From NCBI GenBank assembly GCA_026874595.1, contig CM049317.1, forward strand, positions 40,324,401 to 40,388,400: 64,000 nt of DNA, in the 5' to 3' direction. The stretch comes from Sipunculus nudus (Eukaryota > Annelida > Sipuncula > Golfingiida > Sipunculidae). The notes below the pieces were generated by a model, which saw only the letters and a program-made list of their open reading frames with translations, ran no database searches and was not told the origin of the DNA. The position numbers and the translations under genes are program-made. Of this stretch, positions 9,871 through 21,335 are shown one piece after another; within the stretch, counting starts at the first letter, position 1; each line of letters begins with the position of its first letter.

Positions 9871-12800
9871 ATGGCAGAGAATCCGTGTTTGTTTCCATTG
9901 TGTATTGGAGGAAAACAACCACTAATAAAAGTGGGTCCTGAGAGAGAATAAGCACAATAATTATTTCCAGTAAACAACGAGGGGATTCGTTGAGAGCCTG
10001 GAACCAAAATTAAGTGAAAACCGCGCCTTAACATTGGAGTGTCATAAATGATGTGTATCATCATACACATCAAAGCAACAAATATCACATGTCCTTATGA
10101 AACGTTTGACCCATACACGTATACAGAGTGAACCACCTCCGAAACGTAGGTAAATTTCAAATTTAAGGAACACTGTTTAATCTGAGGTGACCCTTACTTA
10201 CGACGAGATCCCAACCATCCAAACAGATTGCGTCCGTTTTATCAGTGTCGGACTGTGGACCAAAAGATTGGAGCAGATTTAAAATCCAAACTGTTACGAA
10301 TATGTGATGAACGCAGCGATCAGCTAGCAGATGAGGTCCGAATCCCTTTTTCCGGAGCACCATCCGATTTGCATGCGGCTGATGCTCAATATCACCAGGA
10401 CTGTTATTCACATTTCATGAGTGCAAAAAATATTGTGGTAGCAATCCGTGTCTCAAAAAAGTTCAGAATCTCCAGCAGACATTGCATTTGTTATAGATGA
10501 AAGATGAAAAGTGACTTCACCCATATTTGGACTTCTGTTGAATTGCACAAATTCTCCGGGTCATTTTACTTAGAGCACTCTGAATCAAGCTTGATCACGT
10601 CGAATTCTGGTGAGTAAAGTAGCAGAGTTTTTCCAGTAAGACATTTTGGTGATGAGAATAGATGGCTGTGCAAGTCTCGTAGGGTTAAGAAACTATCTGC
10701 CAGCTAAGATTCGTTTAGAAGAAGCGAATGATAATGATCGCGAAATGTATTTAAATGAGATATGTAAACAATTAAATCTGAATCCAAGTCAATTTCAGAA
10801 AAACTCGATTGCTATGACTTGAACCAGTTTGTTGATTCAAAGGCTGTGGCTAAAACAAGTCCTACCTTGTTTAATATTGTCTCATCACTTGTTTCCAAGG
10901 GCAATCGCACAAAGAAAGCATTGAGTATTGCACAGTCAATACAATATCTGATCACTAAAATCCCAAACCAAATGACTTTGGGTCTAGGTGTCAAAGTTCA
11001 CTACCGTTATTGCTCAGAAGAACTTGTATCATTTCTGTTGGATTGTGGGGTTTCAGTGTCATATGATGAGGTTTTGCGTTTCAGACAGTCAGTGGGAAAA
11101 TATACTAGTGAACAGTTGTTCATGTCAGGACCTATCAAATAAAAAGAATATGTGAGTTCATATAGTGATAACTTCGACCTCAACATATTTTACGCCAGAT
11201 GGGACACGCGAGACTCGTGCCATGGCTATTGAGTTCACTCAGCAACAACGCCATTCAACTGAGAAGCAATATGCAGAGCCTGAAGCCCTTTTAGTCCCAA
11301 GATTAACAAAAGAGGAAGCAAAGAATTTCAAAACACAGAGACTTGCCTTATCCCTATTCACCTCTTTACCGGTCAAAATAGACCCAAACCTCCACATATT
11401 CAAATAATCAAGGGGTTCCCTTCAACTGGAACATCTAACGCAAAGTTTGTCTTTGGCATTCGATCTTAATGTCACGTGGTTGAGATCAGTTGTAACTGAG
11501 AAGAATTTACCACCAGGTCATATGGCTAATTTGGCAAAGCAAACAGGTAGAACAGAGAAAGCCACTGTTATGTTTTTGGGCCACTGCCCGATTCACCTCC
11601 GTCACATCCAGACACAGTGCTATCTACAATATTATATGCTGACCAGTTAATTCAGCATCATGGAACGTCATTCACTCATCTTATTGCTGACATGCAAATG
11701 CATAAAGTAGCAACACAAATCAAATGGTTTGATCCAGAACGCTGGAAGAATTTAGTGGAGGTATGCAAACCCTAATTTTTTTTTTAGGTTGTATCGGAAC
11801 ACTGATGAAAGTAACTGGGCTAGAGGAAATCCTTCGTACCTCATTCAAAGGGGTGCCTAACATGCTAAATGGTAAGGCATGGCCAAAAGCCTTTCGGGGT
11901 TTACGAATGGGTGTTAAAGCCCTGTTGGAGGATGCTGTTAGAAATGGCCATACTTCAACAGACAGCCTTATGGAGTGTTTGGACAAAGCAAGATACACCG
12001 TGACCGGCCATTTATGGAAGGATTGTTTGATAATACCAGTCGTGATTATCCATCTGTTTCTTAGAGCTGAGAGGGAAGCAAACTGGAAGCTGCACCAGTA
12101 CTGTTTGAAGAGAAGGCTTCCCTACTACTTCCCTACTACAGTGGCATACCATTGAAAGTCAGCAGGGCTACAAAAGGATGCGGAGGCTATGCTTTTGAAA
12201 GGAGGTCATATCGGTCGCCGTCGCGATGGAAATTGGAACTCTGTGTTTAGTGACCAGTTTAGGGAACAGACCTTCATTAGATATGGGAAAGCCAAAGGAA
12301 ATTCGGTAGGCTTAACTCTCTCTTCTGACCACGTGGCGGGATGGCTCTGTCATATCATCTGTGCCAAATAGGTTCACTCTCCGTGGACAATATGATTATC
12401 ACCGTCTGATGAAACGGTAATCGTAAAAAGCAAACACAAAGAAGAAGGAAAGTATCAGAGGAAGCTTGACTTTGAAGACAGGAAAAAGATACAAAAAGAG
12501 GTGAAGAAACATACACACCCTTTGAAGGTTCCAACAAACCAGTTGATCAGTATCATAAATGGCAGGATAGCTTCCGAGAAAGGTAATGTTAACATGACAG
12601 ATCGGATGGCAGCCCAGTTTCTCTGCAGATTACATTATGGTTTCTATGAACCAATTCAGAAGAAAGTTATCACAATGGAAACCTTAAAATAAGGAACAAA
12701 GATAGGTGACCAAACAGTTTATGAGATGGAGGATCTGTATGCACGTAGTTTGGTTTTGTCTCAGAAAAGGGAGTTAGGTTTGAAAGAAGTATTTTCTTTT

Positions 12801-13140
12801 GAGCTAGCTCCACTCCAGCTTGCTTTGTTTGACGAGTACGGAGACATGCGTCAAGGGCAGAATTCAACTTTAGTGACAAAATTAGCTAGCTGGTGTGAAA
12901 CATATGACTGACACTGATGTTGAGCTTGTAGACGGGAATGAAATGTTATTTCATACAATGTGGCCTATGAGAGGTATGATTAAGGACCTTGTCAGTAACT
13001 TTGTCAAAACAGTGACAAAGCCCCGTGAGGTGTTTGTTGTATTTGATCATCAATGTGAACTCATCAATGTCATTTGTGTGATGCAAGCTGGATTAAACAC
13101 ATTACACTTGATTAGACAGAAACAGAGCAAATTTGGTCAT

Positions 13141-13414
13141 GAAGAGGCTGACGTAATTCTGTTAAGTTATTTTTTTGATGTGGCTTCTAAGGGAACGGAA
13201 AGGATCACTGTCATAAGTGATGACACTGATATATTTTTTTTCACTGATTTACTACTACTGGAGATATAAGCTAAACTGTGAAGTTGTGATTCGAAAGATG
13301 AATGACAAATACATATCAGTGAAGGCTACAGCTGAAAGTCTCGGGGAAAATGAACTTCCACAAATGCACGCTCTTTCAGGTTGTGATACAGTATCATACC
13401 CCTTTGGAAAGGGC
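13141..13414 (+). other. FEN1/XPG-like PIN nuclease motif block
   Basis: Three acidic motifs occur in the order and approximate spacing of the FEN1/XPG internal domain. GHEEADVILL (EEAD at 13141-13152) corresponds to the EAEA motif. VISDDTDIF (DDTD at 13219-13230) corresponds to the TEDMD strand. HALSGCDTV (GCD at 13379-13387) corresponds to the LLGCDY motif and is followed by PFGKGKLSAVNVL, which resembles the Gly-rich helix-hairpin turn after that motif. The frame shifts by one within the T-run just after DDTD. The equivalence is inferred from motif pattern; no structure or profile was run. Confidence 0.5.
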
Positions 13415-13814
13415 AAACTTTCAGCTGTGAATGTTCTGATGAAAACATGCCACCTTCATCTGGACACAATTGGAGATCTAAAATCCCCTGATGCAATATC
13501 ATAGCAGCAGGAACTGTCTTTTTTGTTACCCTTTACGGCGGAAAGTCTCAAGAATGCACAAATATGAAAAATCTTTGGTATAAACCTATCTCTTCAAAGA
13601 AAAACAGAATCCCTCCAATCAAGACCCTACCACCGACAGATTTGGCAAATCACATTAAACGGGCACACTTGCAGACAATGATTTTGCTTCCTGCAAACAA
13701 GGAACAACCCCCCCCCCCCCCCCAGGTTGACATCACAAAATTTGGCTGGGAATTCCATGACACTGTTCCCTCACCAAAAACAATCAGCCAGCAATATGCC
13801 CTTACCACAGCTTC

Positions 13815-13996
13815 TTAAAGTCGCGGCTTGTGGCTGTAAACAGAGACTCTGTGCTCAAGAAGCAGTTGCAGTTGCAAATGAACCAGAATTTCATGTACAA
13901 CATTTTGCAAGTGTGAATCTGGTGAGAAATGCCAAAATGAACATACCAAGTCAGATGGGAATGAAGATGGAACAGAATCTGATGAAGAGATGTTAA
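13815..13996 (+). other. CXC (tesmin-like) cysteine-rich tail
   Basis: Reading across one frameshift, the stretch begins ACGCK (13826 onward) and continues LCSRSSCSCK, a stop, then SCTTFCKCESGEKCQN. The spacing (CxC, C-x4-C-x-C, C-x3-C-x-C) is like the CXC zinc-binding repeats of tesmin/TSO1 proteins. It ends in an acidic tail near 13960-13996. Upstream sits a poly-Pro run encoded by a C homopolymer (13709-13724). The domain name is inferred from cysteine spacing only. Confidence 0.5.
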
Positions 13997-14316
13997 TTCA
14001 AGCATCTATGCATATTTTCCATGGGTAACAGATTATTCAACCTAAAGTCAGATGTATATGAAACGCATACAGGACCAGACGAAGCATTCAATAGAAATGC
14101 ATCCCTTGTAAGACTCATAGATTCACTATTTTATTAAGTAAACTTCTGCACTGACGAATAAAATAATTTCTTGGAAATACAAAGTAAGATTCAAAAGAAA
14201 ACGATAAGTGATGTAATGAGAATGGAAAACTCATAAATAGTGTTTTAGCTTTCTTATGGTAAACATTACAAGATTTTGTTGTTTCTTAAACGTTTAAACG
14301 TATTTATGGGTAAGTT

Positions 14317-14523
14317 TAAAACCAAAAAAAAAAAAAAAAAAGAAAAAAGGGGAAAAAATAAAATTAACTCTGGACAAACTAGCTGGCCTTGACGTGGCTC
14401 CGGTGCTTGTACGATGAACTTTTCTAATCAAGGGGCTAGTTTTAATGTTACATGCTGCTACAAAAGACAGGAATCTTGGCACTCTGAATGAACTAATTAG
14501 TATTATTATTATCATTTTTATTA

Positions 14524-14556
<33 letters not shown>

Positions 14557-14570
14557 TTATTATTTCAATC
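14317..14570. repeat. A-tract and (ATT)n microsatellite
   Basis: An A-rich run at about 14323-14341 is followed by unremarkable sequence and then an ATT trinucleotide microsatellite from about 14500 to 14566. The A-run lies about 330 bp past the end of the FEN1-like pseudogene. Confidence 0.85.
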
Positions 14571-15348
14571 CACGGATGTAATTTTAAATGTTAATGGATA
14601 TATAATGCTTTGATACATATATTAAAGAGCGACCCACAAGAGCCCACCAACTAATCACCAACTTTCACTCCATGGTTTAACCTCCGGAATTTTAAAAAAA
14701 TACTGTATTTCGGGAAATGACAGCCATTTTGATGGCCATTTTAAATCATAATTATCATTTTTTTATAGTATGTACTCATTTCTGTGACATTTTGTGAAAT
14801 TTTATGTCACGCAGACTGTTTGTTAAAAGTATATTGTAATTAACTTAAATATAGTATTATTTAAAAATAGGCACCGGAGGCCATTTTGAATTGAGCAAAA
14901 AAAAAAAATTGCCCAAGGGTGCTAGCCTGGCACCCGATGGGTTCCGATTCGGGAGCCTTTGGAGAACAAAAATCCGCAATAAAAAATCTTTCCACAGTAG
15001 TACAAGGTTATACGGCTTGGCAACTGGACTATGCGGCGCAAACGTGCAATGGAAATCAGGGAGAAGGCAGGTTCTTGTGCAATGGATAAATAGTTCATCG
15101 TCTAATTCTAAGAGTGGAAAAAAACTACTGCTGTGAATACATACTGAAAATACCATGGTCCGACTTAGCGCTGGCATTGAAAGCACCGGAAGTCCGAATC
15201 CCTGCGCATGAAAATAGTGCCGACAAAGCGGTGGCAAAAATACACCAAGCGATATGTCATGGCCGGATCGAGCAATCAAAGCATGTAGAAACCTCAATCA
15301 AAATACACTACGCGGATCAAATAATTTCACGTATGTATGACGCGCTAA
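14571..15348. other. intronic sequence, nothing identified
   Basis: I see no supported gene. The 146-codon -strand ORF at 14857-15297 has no recognisable motif and appears to be chance. A poly-A run occurs near 14899. Confidence 0.35.
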
Positions 15349-15372
15349 GGCCCCTGTCACACATTCCCGGTT
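15349..15372 (+). repeat. left terminal inverted repeat of the 8-kb TIR element
   Basis: It starts GGCCCCTGTCACAC and continues into TTCCCGGTT. TAA lies immediately outside (15346-15348). The inner 17 bases are perfectly complementary to 23333-23349. Confidence 0.75.
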
Positions 15373-15587
15373 GTGGGTCCCTGTTTACCCCGGCGCATCC
15401 TGGTGCCCCTCTGCTACGGTTGACCGCAGTCTAAAACTGGGATAAATTATGTACTCACGGTCCTTCTAAGGTTTCAGTAAGGTTCTCCTACGGGCTATTT
15501 ACGGTTCCACTAGAGTTATAGTACGTTTCATGCCGATTAACATCATTTAACTACGGCCCTAATAGGGTGCCTAAAGGTCGCCAGTAC

Positions 15588-15705
15588 TGTTGTGGAAGGT
15601 ACCAGTCTAAGCGCAACGTCATTTGACCTATGACCTGCGAGTCAGCTGCGTTATGGATATAATAAAGTTCTGTGTGGTTGAGCCGGAGTTCGTCACTTTA
15701 TAACA
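15588..15705 (+). repeat. 5' LTR of gypsy element 1
   Basis: A 118-bp LTR from TGTTGTGGAAGG to CTTTATAACA. It contains an ATGGATATAATAAAG stretch that could serve as TATA box or polyadenylation signal. Compared with the 3' LTR it shows five substitutions and a one-base indel by eye. Confidence 0.93.
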
Positions 15706-15721
15706 TGGTGTCAGAAGCACC
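15706..15721 (+). other. primer-binding site
   Basis: TGGTGTCAGAAGCACC directly abuts the 5' LTR. Its first 12 bases match the primer-binding sequence expected for the 3' end of a tRNA-Leu; the tRNA identity is inferred. Confidence 0.75.
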
Positions 15722-15999
15722 AAATAATTGGATCCACGGGCCAGTGATGTATGTAAATGCTGTCAGTACTTAGATGCATGCGTTCCTCACCCTCGGACTT
15801 ACGGACATTACAATATGCGGTCAGACGAACCTGTTTGAACTCAGTTTGTACACGGCGCTGGGCATTCACATGTACGGATTACCGTTTTGCATCAAGACAC
15901 GTGCACTGGATTTTCACGGCTGCAGATGGGTGAGTGACAAGATTTTAACGCTTATGAACCGAACACACGAAAAGTTTCATGATGGCAATGTCGGCCCCA

Positions 16000-16574
16000 A
16001 TGCATGTCATACCTCCTCCAGAGAAAATGGATATGAAAGGAGATTTAGCCTCCAACTGGTAGTTTTTCAGTGATAGCTGGAAAAACTATGAAGTGGCTAC
16101 AGAAATTGACAAAAAGAGTAATGCAGTACGCGTAGCCACCTTGTTAGCTGTGACCGGAAAAGAATGTCACCGTGTATAAAAACTTGCCGCTATCAGAAAC
16201 AGACCGCTCTGACAGTGATACAATCTTAATGAAACTGGCAGAACATTTTCAGAAGTCTAAGAACACTATCTATGAAAGATATCTGTTTAATTCATGTACA
16301 CAGCAAAACCGGAGAGACGGTCGGTCAGTTTGTAAACAGACTGAGAAAAACAGCTGCTACATGTGATTATGGCTCATTATTGGATGAAATGCTGCGCGAC
16401 AGAATCGTTATTGGAATCAAGTGTCATCAGACTAGAGCACGTCTGCTTCGTGAACCAAATTTAACACTACAGAAAACACTGGACATATGCCGAACAAGTG
16501 AAACAGCAGCAGCACAATTACAGAATATGGAACATACAAACACAGACACTGTACATTTTGCAAAGTCAAGATAA
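16000..16574 (+). pseudogene. gag: gypsy element 1 gag (capsid region), frameshifted
   Basis: Gag, the structural protein of the retrotransposon particle, starts at ATG 16000 (MHVIPPPEKMDMKGD). It reads through a TAG after ASNW, continues FFSDSWKNYEVATEI and VATLLAVTGKECHRV, then changes frame near 16170 and again near 16300 into QFVNRLRKTAATCDYGS and DEMLRDRIVIGI. The Trp-Phe-Phe/Asp-Trp start and the 'GE..QFV.RLR' segment are typical of invertebrate gypsy capsids. At least one stop and two frameshifts break it. The longer ORF at 15774-16073 is in another frame and is not gag. Confidence 0.8.
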
Positions 16575-16594
16575 CAACGACATGTGAACAAATC

Positions 16595-16983
16595 TAAAAC
16601 AAGTTATATGATAAACAATTGCAAGTATTGTGGCAACAGACACCAAAAAGGCAGTTGTCCAGCATACGGAAAAAACATGCACACACTGCAATCGTCAAAA
16701 CCATTTTGCTAAAATGTACAGATCTAAAGGAAATAATGCAACAAGCAGTTCTAGGCAAAAGAGAAGTTATAGGACACGCAGAAGCACACAACAAGTCCAT
16801 CATGTATTGGAAGAGAAAAGTGATGAAAACAGTGATGAAAGCAGTAGTGAAAGCATATATAGTATAGAAACTGAAACGGCTAAAACACAATATTATGTTG
16901 AGGTCAAAGTGAAAACACCTAACAGTGATACAACTATACCAGTGAAATTTCAATTGGATTCTGGAGCACGTGTAGCACTTTGA
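16595..16983 (+). pseudogene. gypsy element 1 nucleocapsid and protease start
   Basis: Two CCHC-type zinc knuckles come first: CKYCGNRHQKGSC near 16621 and then CTHCNRQNHFAKMYRSK, whose final Cys has become Tyr. They are followed by a Ser/Glu-rich linker and the start of an aspartic protease, PVKFQLDSGARVAL. The catalytic triad reads DSG, as in several gypsy proteases. A TGA at 16981-16983 ends the frame right after the active site. Zinc knuckles bind genomic RNA during packaging; the protease would cleave the polyprotein. Confidence 0.8.
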
Positions 16984-17039
16984 ACTACAAAGACTACTGT
17001 AGAATTTCCAGTGACCCGCCACGTTAATCAAATACTAAG

Positions 17040-18559
17040 CTGAAAGCATATAACAATTCATACATCCAGCCAATAGGTTCAGCCAGTCTACGATGCACAG
17101 CCAATGACATTACAAGAAAGATACATTTTGAAATTGTAGAGGAAGGTCACACGTCTTTATTGTCTGGCAAGGCATGTGAAGCACTGCAGTTAATTAGCTT
17201 CAATCAAGATTGTTTGGTGAACTCTCTCACAAATGCGCTCAACCTCACCAAAGATAAAGTGTTACAAGACTACAAAGATGTCTTCTCAGGACTTGGCAAA
17301 TAGCTGACCTAGAAAAAATGGGAGTGCTCAAAAAAGTTACGGAGCCAACACCATGGATCAACGGCATGGTTGCAGTTAGAAAGCCAAATAAGCTCAGACT
17401 CTGCTTGGGTCCTCAGAATCTTAATAAGGCGATCCAGAGAAACCATTATCCATTACCCACATTTGATGATGTCGCACCACGTCTTGCAAAAGCCAGAATC
17501 TTCTCAGTAGCCGATGCCAAAGATGGCTACTTGCAAGTGTGTCTTGATGAACCATCAAGTTTGCTCAACACATTCTGGACACCATTCGGCCGATACCGAT
17601 GGTTGCGTTTGCCCTTCGGACTGAGCTCATCACCGGAGGAATTCCAAAGACGCCTTGACGAATGTCTTGAAGGTCTTGACAATGTTGAAGTCATCGCTGA
17701 CGATATCATCATATATGGATTAGGGAATACAGAAGCAGAAGCACTCGTCTCTCATGACAAAGCATTTCTAGCTTTATTGGAGCGATGTAGAGACCGAGGA
17801 CTTAAGTTGAACAAACACAAACTCAAGTTCAAACTGAATAATGTTTCCTACATGGGACATATACTGAGTGACAAGGGATTGTCCCCAGATCCAAACAAGG
17901 TACAAGCTGTTCTTGATATGCCTCCCCCAACAGACGCACAAGGAGTTCAGCGACTATTAGGAGTTGTCACATACCTGGCAAAGTTCATGCCACAACTGAG
18001 TTCAGTTTGTGAACCACTACGTCGTCTCGCTGATAAAGACACTGAGTTCAAGTGGTTACCACTCCACACTGAAGCAATGGACAAAATCAAAACACTGATC
18101 ACACAGGCTCCAGTGCTACGTTACTTTGATGTGAATGAAGACGTGACTATAGAATGTGACAGCTCAGATGTTGGCCTAGGAGCAGTTTTAAGGCTAGAGG
18201 GACATCCAATCGCGTATGCATCACGTGCACTAACCAAAACAGAACGCAACTACGCACAAATTGAGAAAGAGTGCCTAGCAATTGTGTATGCAACAGAGAG
18301 ATTCGATCAGTATATACTGGGAAAGAAAGACGTATTGATACAATCAGACCATAAACCCTTGATGGCCATATTCAAGAAGCCAATACTCACAAGCCCGAAA
18401 CGTCTGCAGAGAATGAGACTCAGACTACAGAAATACTCTCTGAAAATTGAGTATAAGCCAGGACCAAAAATGTACATAAGTGACACATTATCAAGAGCGG
18501 CTCTGCCATTGCACAAAGTTGAACCAGACACTCCAGAATATATGATATTCCAACTTTAA
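17040..18559 (+). pseudogene. pol: gypsy element 1 reverse transcriptase and RNase H
   Basis: The protease-RT linker reads in one frame from 17040 (LKAYNNSYIQP) to a stop after DVFSGLGK near 17301. The RT frame then resumes as ADLEKMGVLKKV. The conserved stretch of roughly 30 residues normally between these is missing, so there is an internal deletion at the junction. RT from 17318 is open for 413 codons, with VADAKDGY (first catalytic Asp), FGLSSSPEEFQ and ADDIIIYG (the YxDD-type pair, residues 127-130). RNase H follows with IECDSSDVGLG, EKECLAI and QSDHKPL, so its acidic residues look intact. A TAA at 18557-18559 interrupts the frame, but the integrase continues in the same frame. Confidence 0.92.
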
Positions 18560-19957
18560 GACGAACTGGCACAAACCAACATGGATGATGACGTGTTTGT
18601 TACTGATAACCGTTTGAACAAGATCAAATTAGAAACTAACAGAGACATTACTTTACAAACACTGATGAATACGATCAGCAGCGGTTGGCCTGATGACAAA
18701 TTTGAGGTACCTTTGTGCATACGTGAATACTGGCCGTATAGAGATGAGTTAGCCACTCAGAATGGACTAGTATTTCGAGGAACTAGAATTGTCATACCTA
18801 CAGTAATGAGACGTGATATGATAGCAAGAGCACATGCTTCACATTTAGGTATCCAAAGTACCACAAATACTGCAAGAAATATCATGTATTGGCCGAGAAT
18901 GCATGCAGATCTAACGCAAGCAGTGCAGAGATGTCCTACATGCCAAGAATTCCAACCTGCCTTAGCCAAAGAACCATTGATGACGTACCCCATACCAAAA
19001 ACGCCTTGGCAAGTAGTAGCCAGTGATTGTTTTGAACTGGATGGTCAGAACTACTGTGTATTTGTAGACTTGTACTCTGACTACATTGAAGTTTGTGAGT
19101 TGGATAAAATGTCCAGTGAGTACCTTATAAGCAAAACCAAACCAATATTTGCAAATCATGGAATACCGAATGTGCTGATCTCAGATAATGGACCTAATTG
19201 TGCGTCACAAGAGTTCAGCCTGTTTGCACAAAATTGGGATTTTGCCCACCTAACGTCTAGTCCACATCACAGCAAGTCCAACGGAAAGGCCGAGTCAGCG
19301 GTCAAAATATCTAAAGGACTAATCAAAAAGTCCAAACGCACTAATGGAGATATGTGGAAGGCCATATTGGAATGGAGAAATACGCCAACACCAGGAATGG
19401 ACAGTTCTCCAGTTCAAAGATTAATGTCACGCCGCACCAGATCGTTCTTACCATGCAAAGACACGCTTTATGCCCCCAAAGTGGAACAACAAGTACCACA
19501 GCAAGTTATACAGAGGAGAAAGAAAGCCAAGACCTACTATGATAGAAATGCTCGCCCGTTACCAGAACTTGTAATAGGTCAACCAGTGAGAACTAAAGTA
19601 CAGCCACACGCTAAAAACGCGAATTGGAAAGCGGGAGTTGTAACTGCAAAACTTGCCCCAAGAGGTTACGAAGAAGAAGTTGATGGTCGCAGCTACAGAC
19701 GCAATCGAGTTCATATAAGAGAATCTGTTGATGCAGAAGACCCGTCTAATTACGCGGAGACTCAGCTTACCGGTACAAACAATACAAACACTGAGTCAAA
19801 CACACCAGCTGACCAGCCTGTCGACCCTGATACCTCTGACATGTCCGCCCCTACGCGTAATGAGGAAGTGAACCCCTCATCAGAGATACCCACGAGTGTT
19901 ATAACAAGGTGTGGAAGAGTATCCAAACCGCCTGAGAGATTCAAAGACTATGTATAA
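18560..19957 (+). pseudogene. pol: gypsy element 1 integrase
   Basis: In the same frame as RT and separated from it by one stop codon. From the Met at 18581 it is open for 458 codons. The N-terminal zinc motif is HASHLG (H85, H88) with CPTC (C118, C121). The catalytic core is DD35E: D149 in VASDCFEL, D202 in ISDNGPN and E238 in GKAESAV. The C-terminus ends in RCGRVSKPPERFKDYV, common in Mag-type gypsy elements. It would insert element cDNA into chromosomes. This domain looks intact but lacks an intact upstream frame to express it. Confidence 0.93.
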
Positions 19958-20230
19958 ATGTTCAGTAGAATCAGTATAAATTTAGTCCTAAGTAGTTTAA
20001 ACCACATGACATCATGTGTAACACAGAAATAAGGACTCATTGTTATTGCTTATAATGTCTTTAATAAGGATCCATTACAATCCATGAATGCCATGAGGGC
20101 ATTAGCAAAGTAATACATTAAAAAAAAGAGAGCGCGCCAGTAATTGTTCAACAGTAATTTTACGTACTCTTAATGCAAGTTTAACGATCTCTGATATGAC
20201 AATTTTCTTAATTTTTGGTTGAGAAAAGGA

Positions 20231-20347
20231 TGTTGTGGAAGGTACCAGTCTAAGCGAAACGTCATTTGACCCATGACCTGCGAGTCAGCCTCGTTATGGA
20301 TATAATAAGTTCTGTGTAGTTGAGCCGGAGTTCGTCACTTTATAACA
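20231..20347 (+). repeat. 3' LTR of gypsy element 1
   Basis: A 117-bp copy of the LTR, preceded by the purine stretch gagaaaagga and followed by the AGTAC target duplication (20348-20352). Confidence 0.93.
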
Positions 20348-21335
20348 AGTACGGTCATCCCGGCTCTGGTAGGGTGACAGTGCGGCATGAGTTGGTTCAA
20401 CTGCGGTTAACTAGGGTCCACTACGGTGCTTACCGGCGCCCGCACGGCGCCTATGAGAACCCTTCATTTGTCATTTCTATGCACTTCGACGTTTGAGCGG
20501 TTTAAAATACTTAATTAGATATTAACAAAACTGAAAAGGAAAAACAGGAATGTAGCTACCAAGGATCAGTCCCAGGCAGGGAATCAGTCTAATGAGGTGT
20601 CCAATCTCTACCCATAAGAACAAAGAGGAGGAATACTCTCAGTGCCTCAAAGACAAAACAGCATATATATTAAGGTAATGTTAGAAATGAACAAACTTTT
20701 AATCAAAAGATCCTCATCAGCACAAAATTAGGCCAACAGGGGCCACGTGTAAAGCAATTGGAGGCCAAGGGACCAGGATATTCAGAAACCGCCTTTTAAT
20801 ATTTTATGTTTGAACCATTACCAGCTGATATAGAGGTTGAATATATTGCTTATTTATATAATATATGAATATAATAAATGGATTATGAAAGTAAATACAG
20901 AAAATATATAATATATATCATGATTACAGAAATATAACAGAATATAATCAAACTTGGACCAGAGCTTTGATGTGAATGAGTGCCGAAGTTCAATTATCAC
21001 TCATGAACATGGAGTGGGTTTCCATTCTGTGACAGGAAGAAAATTTTTTTAATTTTAGACTGGCACATATCCAGAATTACAACTGTATATTTTCCGTTTA
21101 GAACTCCACAAACAGAACTGCGCGTTGAAATATACTTTGGATAAAAGAGACAAAGTGAAAAGGGGCCTCATGACCTCATCAGCAAGGTAAATCCATAAAA
21201 CTGGTTAATCAAGAATTGCAGAGAAGGATGCTGAGGCTGGTATTTATATAATTTCGATTTTTTGTCAGTATTTTCCATCACCAGAATTGGTCAGTAGCAG
21301 ACTCTCCTGACATCCTACTAAAATCCCCTTGACCT

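Larger units (their letters stand above)
10201..13996 (+). pseudogene. decayed multicopy gene: FEN1-like nuclease plus CXC tail
   Basis: At least ten consecutive open stretches on + (10228-10500, 10819-11142, 11165-11407, 11447-11650, 11763-12155, 12501-12692, 12726-12911, 12895-13269, 13217-13504, 13564-13996) switch frame but read in order as one large intronless protein of over 1000 residues. Order: an N-terminal Cys/His segment (HAADAQYHQDCY near 10372-10407); a middle region with SVSYDEVLRF (about 11060) and GCIGTLMK (about 11787); acidic motifs EEAD, DDTD and GCD (13141-13387); and a C-terminal cysteine cluster (13815-13996). I recognise this as a large, mostly unannotated protein family that is multicopy in many aquatic invertebrates. 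The nuclease reading is my inference from motif order. The copy is dead: there are several stops and frameshifts, one of them at the T-run 13231-13238. Its multicopy nature and lack of introns suggest it belongs to a mobile element; I saw no terminal repeats. Confidence 0.75.
15588..20347 (+). mobile_element. Ty3/gypsy retrotransposon, full length but decayed
   Basis: A 4.76-kb element bounded by 118/117-bp LTRs (TG..CA) and a 5-bp target duplication, AGTAC (15583-15587 and 20348-20352). Order: LTR, primer-binding site, gag with two zinc knuckles, protease, reverse transcriptase, RNase H, integrase, A/G-rich polypurine stretch (about 20220-20230), LTR. RT before RNase H before integrase is the Ty3/gypsy order. 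The short LTRs and the C-terminal 'GRVSKPPERF' tail suggest the Mag/C-type invertebrate lineage (inference). Gag frameshifts, a stop in protease, a deletion before RT and one stop between RNase H and integrase make it non-autonomous. The LTRs differ at about six sites, so it is not recent. Confidence 0.93.

Noticed and set aside
11761-11786. Possible 26-bp intron (gtatgc to tttttttttag) in the FEN1-like pseudogene
   Set aside because: Too short for an animal intron. The T-run is better read as coding (Phe-Phe-Leu before GCIGTLMK) with a frameshift.
14857-15297. 146-codon - strand ORF
   Set aside because: No recognisable motif, no start context, and an overlapping ORF on the other strand of similar quality.
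15774-16073. 99-codon ORF near the gypsy 1 leader taken as gag
   Set aside because: Gag-like sequence is in another frame starting at 16000; this ORF has no gag motif.
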